The position numbers and the translations under genes are program-made. This document shows, one piece after another, positions 26,133-38,200 of a DNA stretch of 64,000 nt. The stretch spans positions 2,239,501-2,303,500 of the forward strand of contig JBBDHG010000187.1 in assembly GCA_037951165.1 (NCBI GenBank). The letters are read 5' to 3'. Position 1 is the first letter of the stretch. Each line of letters opens with the position of its first letter. The DNA is from Lophius americanus. Taxonomy: Eukaryota; Chordata; Actinopteri; Lophiiformes; Lophiidae. The notes beneath the pieces were generated by a model. That model ran no database searches and was not told the origin of the DNA. It was given only the letters and a program-made list of their open reading frames with translations.

Positions 26133-26385
26133 AGGTAGGTAGGTATGTAGGTAGGTAGGTAGGTAGGTGGGTAGGTATATGGGTAGGTAGGTAGGTAGGT
26201 AGGTAGGTAGGTAGGTAGGTAGGTAGGTAGGTGGGTAGGTAGGTGGGTAGGTATATGGGTAGGTAGGTAGATAGGTAGGTAGGTGGGTTGGTAGGTAGGT
26301 AGTTTGGTAGGTGGGTTGGTAGGTAGGTAGGTTGGTAGGTGGGCAGGTAGGTAGGTAGTTAGGTATATGGGTAGGTAGAATTTGA
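26133..26385. repeat. (GGTA)n satellite-like tract, ~250 bp
   Basis: A long tetranucleotide array, mostly GGTA/GGTAGGTG with interspersed 'tatatgggta' units. On the minus strand it is open in all frames and produces Tyr-Leu-Pro-Thr repeat translations up to 280 aa. These are artefacts of the repeat. Confidence 0.95.
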
Positions 26386-26754
26386 GGCTGCAAGCAGTAG
26401 AATAAAAAATATCAGCACTATTTTCAACTAATGATCGGTTCAATTGAAGGAATACTCTATAAATAGAAATAATCACCCTAATTCTGTTAACATTCATGCT
26501 CTTCCTGCACCTGCTGACTTCCAAAAAGTCATCTGGAGGCTGACACCTGTCACAGTTGACCTCTGACCTTTTGTTGAAGCTCTGTGCTGGGGACAACTTG
26601 AGATGTCGTCTGACAATGCACGGAGGGTACATGCAGATGCATATGCACAGACACACACAAGCAGACACACACTTAATTGGATTACCTGTAATAATGCAAT
26701 AGACTGACAGACAGGTGCTCTCACAGAATGAATCAGAGAACAGCCTGGCTTCGT

Positions 26755-26830
26755 GTGTGTGTGAGTGTATAGGGTGAGTGTGTGTATGTGTGTGTGTGAT
26801 TGTCTGTGTGTGGGTTTGTGGGCAGCCACG
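26755..26830. repeat. TG microsatellite
   Basis: Imperfect (TG)n interrupted by agtgta and gatt units, seen directly. Confidence 0.85.
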
Positions 26831-29173
26831 CTGTGTTTTTCTCTTTGTTTCTCCTCTAAACAGCATTGCAGGCTTCCCCATATGACTGGGACCCCTGTTG
26901 TTGCTCTGTGTGTGTTTCATTTGTGTATTTGTGTGCAAATAAACGGCCTATGGAAAGCAGAAGGCTGCAGGCTGTTATCTGCTCATGTGAATGTTTGCTG
27001 TTACAACAGAACTCTGGCTTCTGTGCAACAACCGAAGGAGATTTGCTTTGACAGTAAGATAACCCTGGCTCTGTCACTGAGACACACACACCGAATCCAG
27101 GAGCGGAGACAGATGAAATGTGAACACTATCACGATACATCACTCATGGGAATACAGAGAATAGGATTAGCAACAAGAGCAATAGTCAGGAGAGCTGTAG
27201 GCCACAGAAAACAGGATAATGTTGATGAAAGATAATGTAAATTCAGCAGAGTGTTGATCTTTTCAGTCACCTATATGAATACTGTAAGGTCACGGTCCAG
27301 TCTGATGGGGACAGTCAAACCCTTCCGACGTGAAGCATGACAGATGTGCCTGCCTCAAGCCGGGGAGAAACCAACCATCTAATCTGCAGGCCTTCTTTAG
27401 TGCACCATAAAATGTTAATATCTGACACTCTAATACCGTCCTTCTACCTGCCAGATTAACAATCATAGATGGGAGGAGCCTTTTGATTGACTCTACAGCA
27501 ATAAGGTAGGCGTAACAACCGCAGGAAGTTTGGAGAATGGATAAGCTCATCCAGGTGTTTACCATCTCTCTGTAAGTCAGTCTGTTTGCATGTTAGAGAT
27601 CTAACGTGGGTACAACGTCATTACCGACGCCTTCGGCTCGGTTCGAGAGGCATGACTTTCTGCAAACGCTTTATCAACCTACAAAACAAAGAGCTATTCA
27701 GGTCCCAGAGATTTGCAAACAAAGGGAGAATTTACTGCAACAGAGACAACTCCGTCCTGGAGGCCAAGCCTGGGGAAAATCTGAAAAAAAAACCTGCAAT
27801 AAGCTGGTAGTAAACGCAAAACTGCCATGCAAATTTATAACGTCAGGTGAAACAAGTAATGGCGTTCACAGGCATTAAAAAATGGGAAAACGAATGACAA
27901 AGTTTAAGCATGAGGTAACCAGAATGACTGAAAATAACATAATTTACCGTTACGGCGAAGCTTTGGAGACCTCAATTGATTAATGCCCTCTTTATATCCA
28001 GCTAAATCCCTTTGTAGACTCTGTTATTTATAGGCTGTAACTACAGAAGGTATAAATATGGTTGACAGTAAGCTTTAGCCGTTCTCCAGAATAATGTGTG
28101 CATTTATTTTGAAAGAGATGTTGCAGTTTAATTTTGAAGTATCATATTTTAATAATGTGAGTCAAACAATTAATGTTATATCGACAGACATCTCAAACCT
28201 TGACTAATTAAGCTAAAACAATCTGCTCACTCGCAGATTACTTTATCTTTTACAGTATTTCTTAACAATCATTCTCATGGGTCAGTACCATGTGGTTTTT
28301 ATGTGTTTACATTTGCTTTGAATGTGTATCGTGTGTATTGTGCAGCCCTGTCGAAGACGATTTTCAGTCACTGATGGGACAGACAATAAAGATGATCTAT
28401 TTATCTGTCTTTAACACTGTAAGCAAAATTAAATGTTGTTTTTTACTTCGCTGAATCAGCATCTGTAATCACGAAAAGGTACTATGCTTTAATTATGTCC
28501 AGTTTTGAGAGAGTATGTTGGTGGCATCTCTGCCCAGTGACATCCTTGACATATGAAACCAGTGATGAGTGGCAAACAGGAGGCATAGGCCTACTTCCTG
28601 TATGCAGGGATAAGATTATGAAAGGTGGAGCACGCCCCCCAACCTCAGAATAGAGTCATCGCCATCAGTTGATGGATGGTTCCGTCAAACAGGATGAGCT
28701 GATCAATCCTCTCCACCCAACCCTTCTTACACACTGAGTGAGTGAGACTGAGAGAGAGCCCTGAGTCAAGAGTAATCAGCCAAACAAAAGGAAATGCAGA
28801 TTACCTGTTGCTATGACGACTGCAGCTGCAGTGTGATAGCAATCCACTCCGACCGAGACCTAAATAGAACGAGCTTTACGAGCAAAGTGAAATTTGATAT
28901 TGCTTAGTGGGCCAGGTGCCTCCTGATAGCCGACAGTAGCAAAGTAACCACTAACCTGGTTAGAGTGAAGGCTGTGCGTGTGTTGTGTGTTGTGTTTCTC
29001 ATGTGACGCATCCACATGTATAATCAGATAACATGTTCATGCACATATTGATTTTGTGGTGTTTTCATGTTTACATGTTCCATAGTGAATACACAGAGAC
29101 TACAGATAAGGATCCATATAAATGTGCAGAACTGTGTTTTGTTTTGTCACTTTATGTCATATTCTGTACGTCG

Positions 29174-29481
29174 CAGGGCAGCTGGGAGTCAGAGAAAGGA
29201 CCCCCCTCATCTCTCTCTCCTTAACATCACCCCCGCCTCTACCCCACCCACTCTGGCTGACCCCCTCCCCCAGCCCATCATCATCAGACACCAGCAGCTG
29301 GCAGCCTGCCCCATTTAACTCCCTCCAGCACTCACTGGGCCCGGGTAATCACTGGTGCTCAGCACCATCCATGGCCACCACACCTGCCCCCTCACTGGTG
29401 GGACTGTCCCATCTGGGACCATATGATGGGCATCTCAGGGGGGTGTCCTCTTACTTCCCAAAACAGCTCATGGCACTGTGA
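29174..29481 (+). other. Orphan open reading frame of unknown status
   Basis: After a possible acceptor (tgtacgtcgcag|GG, exon start at 29177) one plus frame stays open for about 100 codons. It ends ...SHLGPYDGHLRG, VSSYFPKQLMAL and TGA at 29479-29481. The stretch is Pro/Ser-rich at first and less biased later. I recognise no family, no partner exon and no strong start. It may be an unannotated terminal exon, part of a cpeb2 upstream transcript, or chance openness in a C-rich non-coding element. Confidence 0.2.
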
Positions 29482-30839
29482 ACAGTATGGAGAAAAATCA
29501 AGACATCAGTGATTGAAGTCAGATCATGTCATTGATGAGACTCACCTTGTGTTCAAGTTCTCATACGCAAGAGTTCTGGCCATGCAGGAAAAAATGTTGT
29601 AGCACTGATAATAGAAATGCACAAAGTTGGCAGATACCCAGCAGTCAGAGCAACAAACGTTATCACATATTGTGTTAAAATATTTCCTGATTGTTAGGAG
29701 GGGTTATGAAACTCCAAAAACTTTGCAATCAGGTGTTGCTGAATTTCAAAAAGGTATTGTAAGGGTGACAATGCAGAGAGGAAATGTGTGTAGTTTGTGC
29801 TGAGATAAGCCCTCATCATTAGCAGGGACCAGATGGTAGGTTGATCATGCACATTGCTTTGCTACTCTGCTATCTGTCTTCCTCATTAGAAAGCACATTC
29901 ACACACAGAGAGCACAATGATTTATTCAGCCTCAGTCTGGAGAATGAGAAAAGACCAGTCTGTCTGAAATGTTACACAACAAATACCACTGTCCTGAACA
30001 ATGGAAACTGTGGTTGCTGCAGGGAATGGGCTTTCTCTGCAAAGAGAAAGCAAAACTGAGGTGTTTCTATTTTGCAACTTCCAAAATTTCATCTGCTTTT
30101 CACTGAATAAACACATATACCGTTCATTTAAACCCCTCTGTTGGTTCTGTCATCAGCCCTCAGCCACAAATAAGCCCTGTCATGGTGACGTACACTCAAA
30201 CACCCTCTTTTACTCACTCCAGAGGAATTGCCTGTAGTCACATAGAGCTGCTGGTGGTGCTCGTAAACGAGGCTGATGTGATCATATGTAAGGTTCCTGT
30301 CAGCCTACAGCTCAGCACAGACGAAGAAGATTTATTTCCCTTGACACTCTCTGACATAAAAACTATATTTAGCTTTTGGCCTGCGTGCGTAAATCGACGC
30401 TGGCGCAGGCTCACAAAGAACGGTTGTGGGCTGAATACTAATAGGCACAAGGTGGGGGGAAAAAGGTTGAAACGGTGAACTGCATAGTTCAAGTTTTTAT
30501 TAAATCGTTTATACCCAATGGTTATCCGTAAAAATTACCTCATATGTTCAAAATTGGTATCATCTATTGATGGAATATGACTGGAAAATAAAAATCAAAT
30601 ACATGCCCAAAGTGCTTGTATCTTTCTGAAACTCTTAACTACATCAAAAAAACTAAAACTAAAAACCAATCCATCAAAGAATGTTATTCTCCATATGTGA
30701 CACCCATAAGGTATTAATGGCAGCGTTATTACATGGTTATTACCGATATTTGTGTCTTTAATCAAACCCACAGTGGAAATCATCCTACCCATGTGGAATG
30801 GTCCACTTCCTGTCCCTGGGTGAGGGTGTAGGCCTACTG

Positions 30840-31371
30840 CACTTTATGAATAATAAAAAAGTGACGTAAACAATGCGGTCCTCTTTGCAGCTCAGGCTCC
30901 CTGGGAGAGGCGGGCCCACTGAGGCGTGACGCGGTCGTGACGTAGCTTCCATCGGGGATCTTTAATCCTCTGCCGCAGCAGCAGAGCCGGTAACCAGAGG
31001 AGGGGGTAACACGGTCGGACAGGAATGGACCACACGGGATAGGTGACTCCAAGGCCGAAATAGCTCGGTCTTTAGATAGATGATAATAGCACCGCGTAAA
31101 AACAGAGATCAGGACCAGAACGAGTCGACTATCCGCCCAGACAGACCCCCTCCTCTACGCTCCTACAAATTCAGACATTCTCCTATTAAAGAGACCTCAC
31201 TTTGACCCGGTAGATGTACTATATTTGAAAAAATTATTCATCTAAAAGCCGATTTAGGAGTCTTTGATCCGGTTGACGGATAATACGCATCTGTTTCCTC
31301 GGGCCGGTTCGCCCTTCAGCAGCAACGCCGCGTCTCCGCCGTTCTTGTCAGCTGCTGCGCATCAGCAAAAC
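30840..31371 (+). promoter_or_regulatory. cpeb2: cpeb2 promoter / 5' UTR region
   Basis: A CpG-bearing G+C-richer stretch just upstream of the cpeb2 open frame. Two CRE-like sites, TGACGTAA (30862-30869) and TGACGTAG (30938-30945), and a GTGACGC lie in it. No TATA box was placed. The 5' UTR end is unknown. A TAG at 31255 closes the cpeb2 frame upstream of the first ATG. Confidence 0.5.
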
Positions 31372-32280
31372 ATGCAGAATGAGCCTGTGGGGGTGACCAC
31401 CAGACTGTTACCCCTGACATCCGAGGCGAAGGACAGAATACGCAGCACGGTCAGCAAATCCGGTGAGCTACTGAAAAACCACGACAGCCCTCTGAGCTCG
31501 TTCACGCCGGATTATAACCGTCCACACCGGAAGGTAGCTGATCCCGATTCTGACCCAGATCGTTTTTTCCCGACGCAGTCTATCTGTGACCTTCAGCAGA
31601 GCCGAAAAATACATCAGCAGTTAAGTCAGCACACCGAGTTTAGCCCACCGGAGTCGCCCCCACCCCAGAGAAGGTTCAGTCACCTGCCGCAGAGCGCTGC
31701 TGACCCCTGCGGCTCTCCAGTGGGACGGGCTGAAGCTGATGCTGCGTCGCCATCGCCAACTTCCGTCACTCTAAACAAGATCCAAATGGACTCCCCCATC
31801 GCCCACCATATAAATGGCAATGGCAGCAGCACCGGCAACATGCTGTCCGGAGGTCTCAGCGCCGCGTTCCCGAACCTCCCCACCCAGGAGCTGCAGAGCA
31901 CCAGCGTGAGCTCGTCCTCACCTTCCCTGCCTGGTTTCGGAACCCCTTGGTCCATCCAGACCAACTCCTCACCCCCTCCTGTATCCAACTCCATTAACCC
32001 CATCCACGCGAACGCCATTAACCAGATGCCCAATACGGATTCTGACAACGGTTTCTACCCAGGTATCCCCTCCTCCATCAACCCGGCCTTCTTCCAGAGT
32101 TTTTCACCGGTGTCCACTAATCCGTGCGCCGGGATTAACGTGCAGAGCTTCAGCGGTCCTTTCTCGCCCCAGATAAACGTCCCTCAGCAGGCACAGAGTC
32201 GCAGGTCCCCGGTCAGTCCCCAGATGCATCCCCAGCAGGGTGCCTTCCTGCAGCAGAGGAACAACTACAACCAACATCAG
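31372..32280 (+). CDS. cpeb2: cpeb2 coding exon 1 (N-terminal disordered region)
   Basis: The first ATG in this frame is at 31372, with A at -3. The frame is open for 38 codons upstream without an ATG (to TAG at 31255), and that extension also reads protein-like (SPFSSNAASPPFLSAAAHQQ). A non-AUG start or an upstream splice is therefore possible. It encodes 303 residues and ends CATCAG|GTGAGC. Confidence 0.88.
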
Positions 32281-35200
32281 GTGAGCTGCTGCAGGCCATA
32301 AATCACATGAGGGTGATGCGCGAGCTCTACCATCTCATTCATCTCCCTCTTAGTTAGTATTCCACCTCTGATCACAAATCCAGTCCCACATCCCACTACT
32401 GCTCAATCTTTACATGTATGAATTATGGATCTCATATCTCGCAGTGGACAGCACCACAGGATGTGCTTAGGTTACAGGACATCTTGTGAAACTGAAGCTA
32501 TAAATCATGATACAAATAAATATTGATGTGTACTTTCTGCAGCAATATAGGCTCGGACAGCCAGTGTTTGTCTTTAGAATGCATTTGCCATGTCCTCAGA
32601 GACAGAGGGAGGGTGATCAGGGGAACATCAGTGAATCTAGCTGTTGTTCTTTCCTGGAAGCTGACAGTGGGATGCAGTCACATGGCACTGAGCCATCCCC
32701 ATCTTGTGGTTCAGTCAGTGGGAATACAAAGGCCTACAGGGTTTGATGTCCTCAATGGGATGTTTATTTGCGTGAAAAACATCTAGCATAATGCAGTTGT
32801 GTGTGCATTTTTGTGTGTTAGCAGCCATTATGGGGATTCAGAGGAGGAACAAGGCCTACATGTAGGTTTAGCCTCTTCACTAGTGTCAGGCTGGTGCATT
32901 AGTATCCACCAGTATCAGGTTTCTCATGTGATTTGCATGGGGATTGGGTGTGTGTTACTGCGAGCATTTGTTTTTTAACCACCTGCTTTGATTAGAGTAG
33001 CCTCCTGATATATTTCCATAAAGAGGAGGTGAAGTCCCTCCTCCTCTGGACCACAATTAAGCCTTATTTCAGATAGAATGATGTTTTAAGTCTTTAATGG
33101 TGAGAGACAAGATATTTTTTGATTGTGGCTGAAACCTTCTTTTGATGTTTATCAAGTTGAACAATGATTTAGAACCCAAGAAGGTCACATTATGCCAGTT
33201 GACTGTTTCATAATTAGAAAAACTACATCTAACAGTGACATAAATGGTGTCATCTTGGTCACCGGCTCACAAGACGTTCTAACTCGTCTTCCTCAAAACC
33301 CTAACTGTCATCATTTCGACACTCATGATTTTGACTTCTTTTCATAATGTAGTTCTTCTGTATCCATAGTGATGGCCTTAACGTTGTGGTTGATGTACAG
33401 TGTGTTGGTCAAGACAAGAGCCGCAACTCAATTATCTGTTTGACACCAAACTAAATGGTGCTTTTCTATTTTTACGACACACTTTGACACTGTGGATGGG
33501 AAAATTGTCTTAGCATGTAAAACTTAAGCCACAATTCAAACAGGACCAGGGGATCTCCAAGAGATCCCCTTGAAGGAGATGGACCACCAACTCCTGATGA
33601 TCCTAGCGTCATATCAACACATAAAAATGGGAAAGCAGTAGCATTAAAAGAGCATAACGCTCTGCAGAGGTAGCTCAGTTTTATTACATCAAGTTTACAT
33701 TTCAGAAAGGCATCAAAGTAATAAAGTCATGAATGTTGAAAAAATAACTATATCTCATTGTCAAATAAAGTGAAATCCAATTCCTGACTCCACCCCTTAA
33801 TCCCAATCCCCGCCAGTATTTACTTATCGACATCCATACATGCCCATCCCTTCTGTCATGTTTCATCAAAAGCTGTCCTGTAGTTTAAGTGTGATTGATG
33901 GAAATGTTGGGAAAACTCATGATCTCACAAAGTTAAAGAACATTAAACTATATTCCTGACCCCGCCTCATATCTGGATTCAGCCCCTGAAAAGAATCGGT
34001 TCCCTCTTTGTCATATACTCCATCAAGCATACAACAAAGGTGAAAATATTATCTCATTATTGGAGGTAAAAATTGATTTTGTACTTTTTCAAATGCTATT
34101 TTTTCGCAAGAGTTAACCAATCTCCATCACCTTCAATGTCCTGTTTTGTTTCTAGATAACAAAAACTATTCATCTGGCAGACTGTCTGACATTCCATAAC
34201 TGTTTGCAGGCGTTACAATGAGAAAAGGAATTTAGATCACATTGTGTACTGAGTGTGCGACAAACAGAAAGGGACTGTTGTCGTCTGTGTGCAATGTTCC
34301 CGTGTAACCGTGTAAGATTAAGCATGATGCGATTGGATGTATGATATGCTTAAGACCGGACACAAGGTCCAGGAAGAGAGAGAGAGTGTAACGTTCACTG
34401 GCCGTGTTGCAGCTCATGGGATACTTAGTATTACACAAAAGCCCTAAATCTTCTTATCTAGCCACCCGTTACAGGACCAGATCAAGCTAGGCCGTGACTG
34501 ACCGGGAGAGAAGGAAGGATAGAAGGGCGGATAGGAAGAAATACAAACAACATATGGGTTAAAAGTACCAGAGACGTATGAGGCCCATGGGGCATACAGT
34601 GTTAACTTCTCCGTTTGTGCATAACGGGGACTAGTCTGTTTACATCTCCACTAAATCATTGCACAGAATTCAAATCAATTCTGCATGTAGTTTGTCCACC
34701 CAAAAGAAAATCATCTTATAGTTGTTTTTTCTCAGGCGTATCCGAGCATTCATCTCAGCTTGCTCCCATGATAAGATTATGACCTTCGTATCTAAATCAG
34801 CACAAATTCAGTTTTCCCATCTGCGTCCTTGGTCACAAAAAAGTCAACGCTCCCTTCTTCTCTCCTTTTTGACTTAATTTACAGCCTATGGCGAAGCCGT
34901 CTCCGTGGGCCGGTCACCAGGGCAACGGCTGGGGCTCCGGTGGGATGTCCTGGGGTCGTGACCACCGCAGAGGGAGTGGCATGGGTGTACCTGGCTCAGT
35001 CAGTCACGTCTCGCCCCTGAAGAAGCCCTTCTCAAGCAATGTCATCGCTCCTCCAAAGTTCCCACGCTCGGGGGGATCACTGGGGGCTAAGTCCTGGATA
35101 GAGGAGAACATCTTTCGCACAGACAGCAACAGCAACGCCATGTTGCCCCTACAGGTAAATGTTTTGGGTTGTTATTGTTTTCTGCGTGTTTTTGTAGGTG

Positions 35201-38200
35201 GATGGTGGATGATTTAAGTTACAGCGTGAGAAACAATGACTATTTAGGTGAGAAGATGGTGAAGGTGCGTATCATGTCATTTAATATTGGACAAAGGAAA
35301 TGATGACAAGTGTGTATTGGTGTGCCTGTATGACTTTTGACAATTGAAACGCCTTGATAACCCTTCAATGTCCACACTAACTATGGAAAAATGTTTTCTT
35401 TGCACATTTTATTTCCTGGTGGCGTTTGTTCACTTTATATCTTAGACACTCTAATTTTACTTTAAAAGGACAAATCGTTTGGTTAAGCCTGTTTTGAAAC
35501 AGTTTTATATTTCTTCGAGAAAAAAAGTCCATTATAATTATATTAACTTATTGTTACCACCTTTTTTATCACGTGAAACCTGTTTCACTATTTCAGTAAA
35601 GCAAAAAAACAAACTATTTGACCCATATTAGACTTTATTCGTTCATGACACATAATTCTGTTTAGTCAATCTTCTTTAATAAGCCAAAAGACACTATTTG
35701 TTGAACCAAGTAGGACTTTCTCAGTAGTCATGGTTAATGACTACTCCCCACAGCTCCCCTTTGACCTGTGGTGTCCCCCAGAGCTCCACCCTTGATCCCT
35801 ACTCTTTAACATACACATGATGCTACTGGGTTATATCATAAACAGGTTCAGTCAAATTACACATATTTTTCAGTAAGAATTGGAGACTCAAAATGAAAAA
35901 AACCAAACAGTTGAGCAGGGCATTAAAGGTTGAACACGTTAGACACACGTACAGTGTGAACGTTTGCATAAAAATGGGCTAGCATGGTTAGCATTTCAGT
36001 AAAGTGATTACTTCACTTAAGGTGGGGGTTTGGTTAAATTACATACTCTATAGTTGTGATAAAATTGTATTTTGTCAGGTACCAGAATAGCTGAATGTCT
36101 TTTTGGGCATATTGAAAGGATCCATAAAGTAATTTTTTTCCATGTCATGTATCGTTCACATAGTGCCTACATTTTCACATTTGAATACATATATTGTGTA
36201 CTTGTTACAAGAAATACTGATTATTCTGGTATAGAATGGTAAAACAGTCTGAGAGTACTGTAGAAGTATCATTTGTATGTAGTTGCTGATACTACCTTTT
36301 ATTTTTCTTAAAGACTCATATTTAATACTCAGTAAAAACTACAAGACCCCAAACCTATTATAAAAATACGGTTAATGCTATCACAGCGCCCATATGCATT
36401 GATACGTTTTGATGGCTATCCATCTTCATGGTATCGCCTAAATAATGGCGTCATTGCACTGTATTATTGTTCCAATGATCTCGAGTTATTAATAATATCG
36501 GTGCCAAGAAGTACAACGCTTCCTATTCCAGGAAACAGGCCCGACTCTATGGATTGTTAATTTCCATAAACAGTCTCGGATCCAGAATTTTTAAGATTCC
36601 AAGTCTTTTCCTTCCTTCCTCTCTGTTTAATGTTTGGCAGTGAACGGCGCGCCGCTGCTGTGTCATGTTAGAGACAGCGCACAGAGGCAAAATGAGAAAA
36701 TGAGAAGGGTAGGACAGAGTCGTCTCTAGTTTCAGTGAGGGTTTTATACCTAGTACATCTTGGCATGCGAAGTTGTGCAGCTGTGTTTGACTATTAATGT
36801 TTAACTTGGCTTGAAATACTATTTTTCTAAAGTAAAAGAGATTATCAAACTAAATTCATGATTTACTCACGCCTATGTTAAAGGTTTATGTTACACCTTC
36901 CTCCTGATCCATAATGGCGGACAAAATCCTTTTTTTTTAACTTTCCAATCAGGATTCTGGCGGTATACTGAGCCATTAATAGGGCAGTTGAAAAACCAAC
37001 TCTTTTGCCTTAATCGCCAAAATTAATTCAAAATTCATATTTTCTAATCTAAACTTAGTGGTGTGATAGAATACGAAAGTCCATCATTTTCTTGTTCAAT
37101 TTTTAAGATTATAAATCGAGTCAAATCTAAAAATTGGGGTCACCATGGTGGCTAGGAACACTGTAGGAGTCTGGGTCCAAATCCACATGGGGACCTGAGA
37201 TCTTTCTATGCAGAATTGACATATTCTCCCTCTGGGTGCTTCGGCTTCAACCCATAGTCCAAAAATACGCAGTTCAGATGAATTTGTGTCTCTAAATTGC
37301 CTGTAGGTGTGAATGTGAGTGTGAATGATTGTTTTTGTAATGGCCCTGACTGAATGTAGACTCGTCTAGGGTCTACCTGCCTCTTTCCCAATGTCAACTG
37401 GGATAGGTTGAGCCCTGGGAGGGGCGTCTTCTCACCCCAAGATAAATGGTGAGGAAACGTAGCGTGTGCGGTGGCCTTCGGGTGTCATCCATTAGCCTGT
37501 CAAGTCATTAAGTTCTTTTGAATAAATATTGTTTGAATACGAAATTATTCATCAAATAAAGTCAAAGATCAAAGTCAAAGTAAACATGTGAGAAAATATA
37601 TAAATATAACTATTTGTTAAGCATTGTAGTGGAATGGTTGTAGTGGCTCTGGCTCATATTCCTTGCCAAGCAAATTTTAAATTTAAAGAATATTTCAGCT
37701 CATAGTAACTCGTATTCAATTTCATAAACTACTGTCTCCTGTGTTGTAAAACAAGAATTGGGCTAGAATTGGGCTCACACAACTGAATAGAAATGTCAGA
37801 ACACCTGAATGTCAGAATACCTGGGTATTTCAACTGGCTAATTGGACCAATTAAATATACTGAGGGGTCACATTAATCAACAGCACATTAATTAACAAGA
37901 AATGAATACAAAAATTGTTAGTATGTAAATTAGAATACATATTTATTGTATTATAATCAAAAGTACTCAATCACCAAACTTAAGTCTAAAACGAGACAGA
38001 AAATAACTAAACTAAATGAATCGAACCCCCCTCTGAGGTAGCAGGATCTTGGTACAGCCTTATTGGCATTTCCTGTATTTAGAACAACTGTTTTTTGGGG
38101 CCATGTTTGGTCCAATCCTCACCAGATGACTTCAGAAGCTTCAAACATGGATGCGCCACCCCTATTAAAAGAAAAGAATAATGCACCAGTTAAGGGAAAG

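Larger units (their letters stand above)
13051..30839. other. Intergenic region between ndnf and cpeb2
   Basis: About 17.8 kb without a recognised protein or RNA gene; the genes on either side are transcribed away from it. Repeats are listed separately. Tracts with little simple repeat and balanced composition (about 17500-17900, 26490-27060, 27270-27860, 28540-28920) look like possible regulatory DNA, by impression only. An orphan open frame at 29174-29481 is listed separately. The blocks 15160-16900, 18200-19700, 20100-21600, 22300-23980 and 24600-26090 hold nothing identifiable. Confidence 0.7.

Noticed and set aside
26096..26938. 280-aa minus-strand open frame with Tyr-Leu-Pro-Thr repeats
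   Set aside because: It is the translation of a (GGTA)n array. All frames are open because the tetranucleotide makes no stops.
33664..33690. tRNA-like 'ggtagctcagt' box A in cpeb2 intron 1
   Set aside because: No box B or cloverleaf follows at the expected distance.
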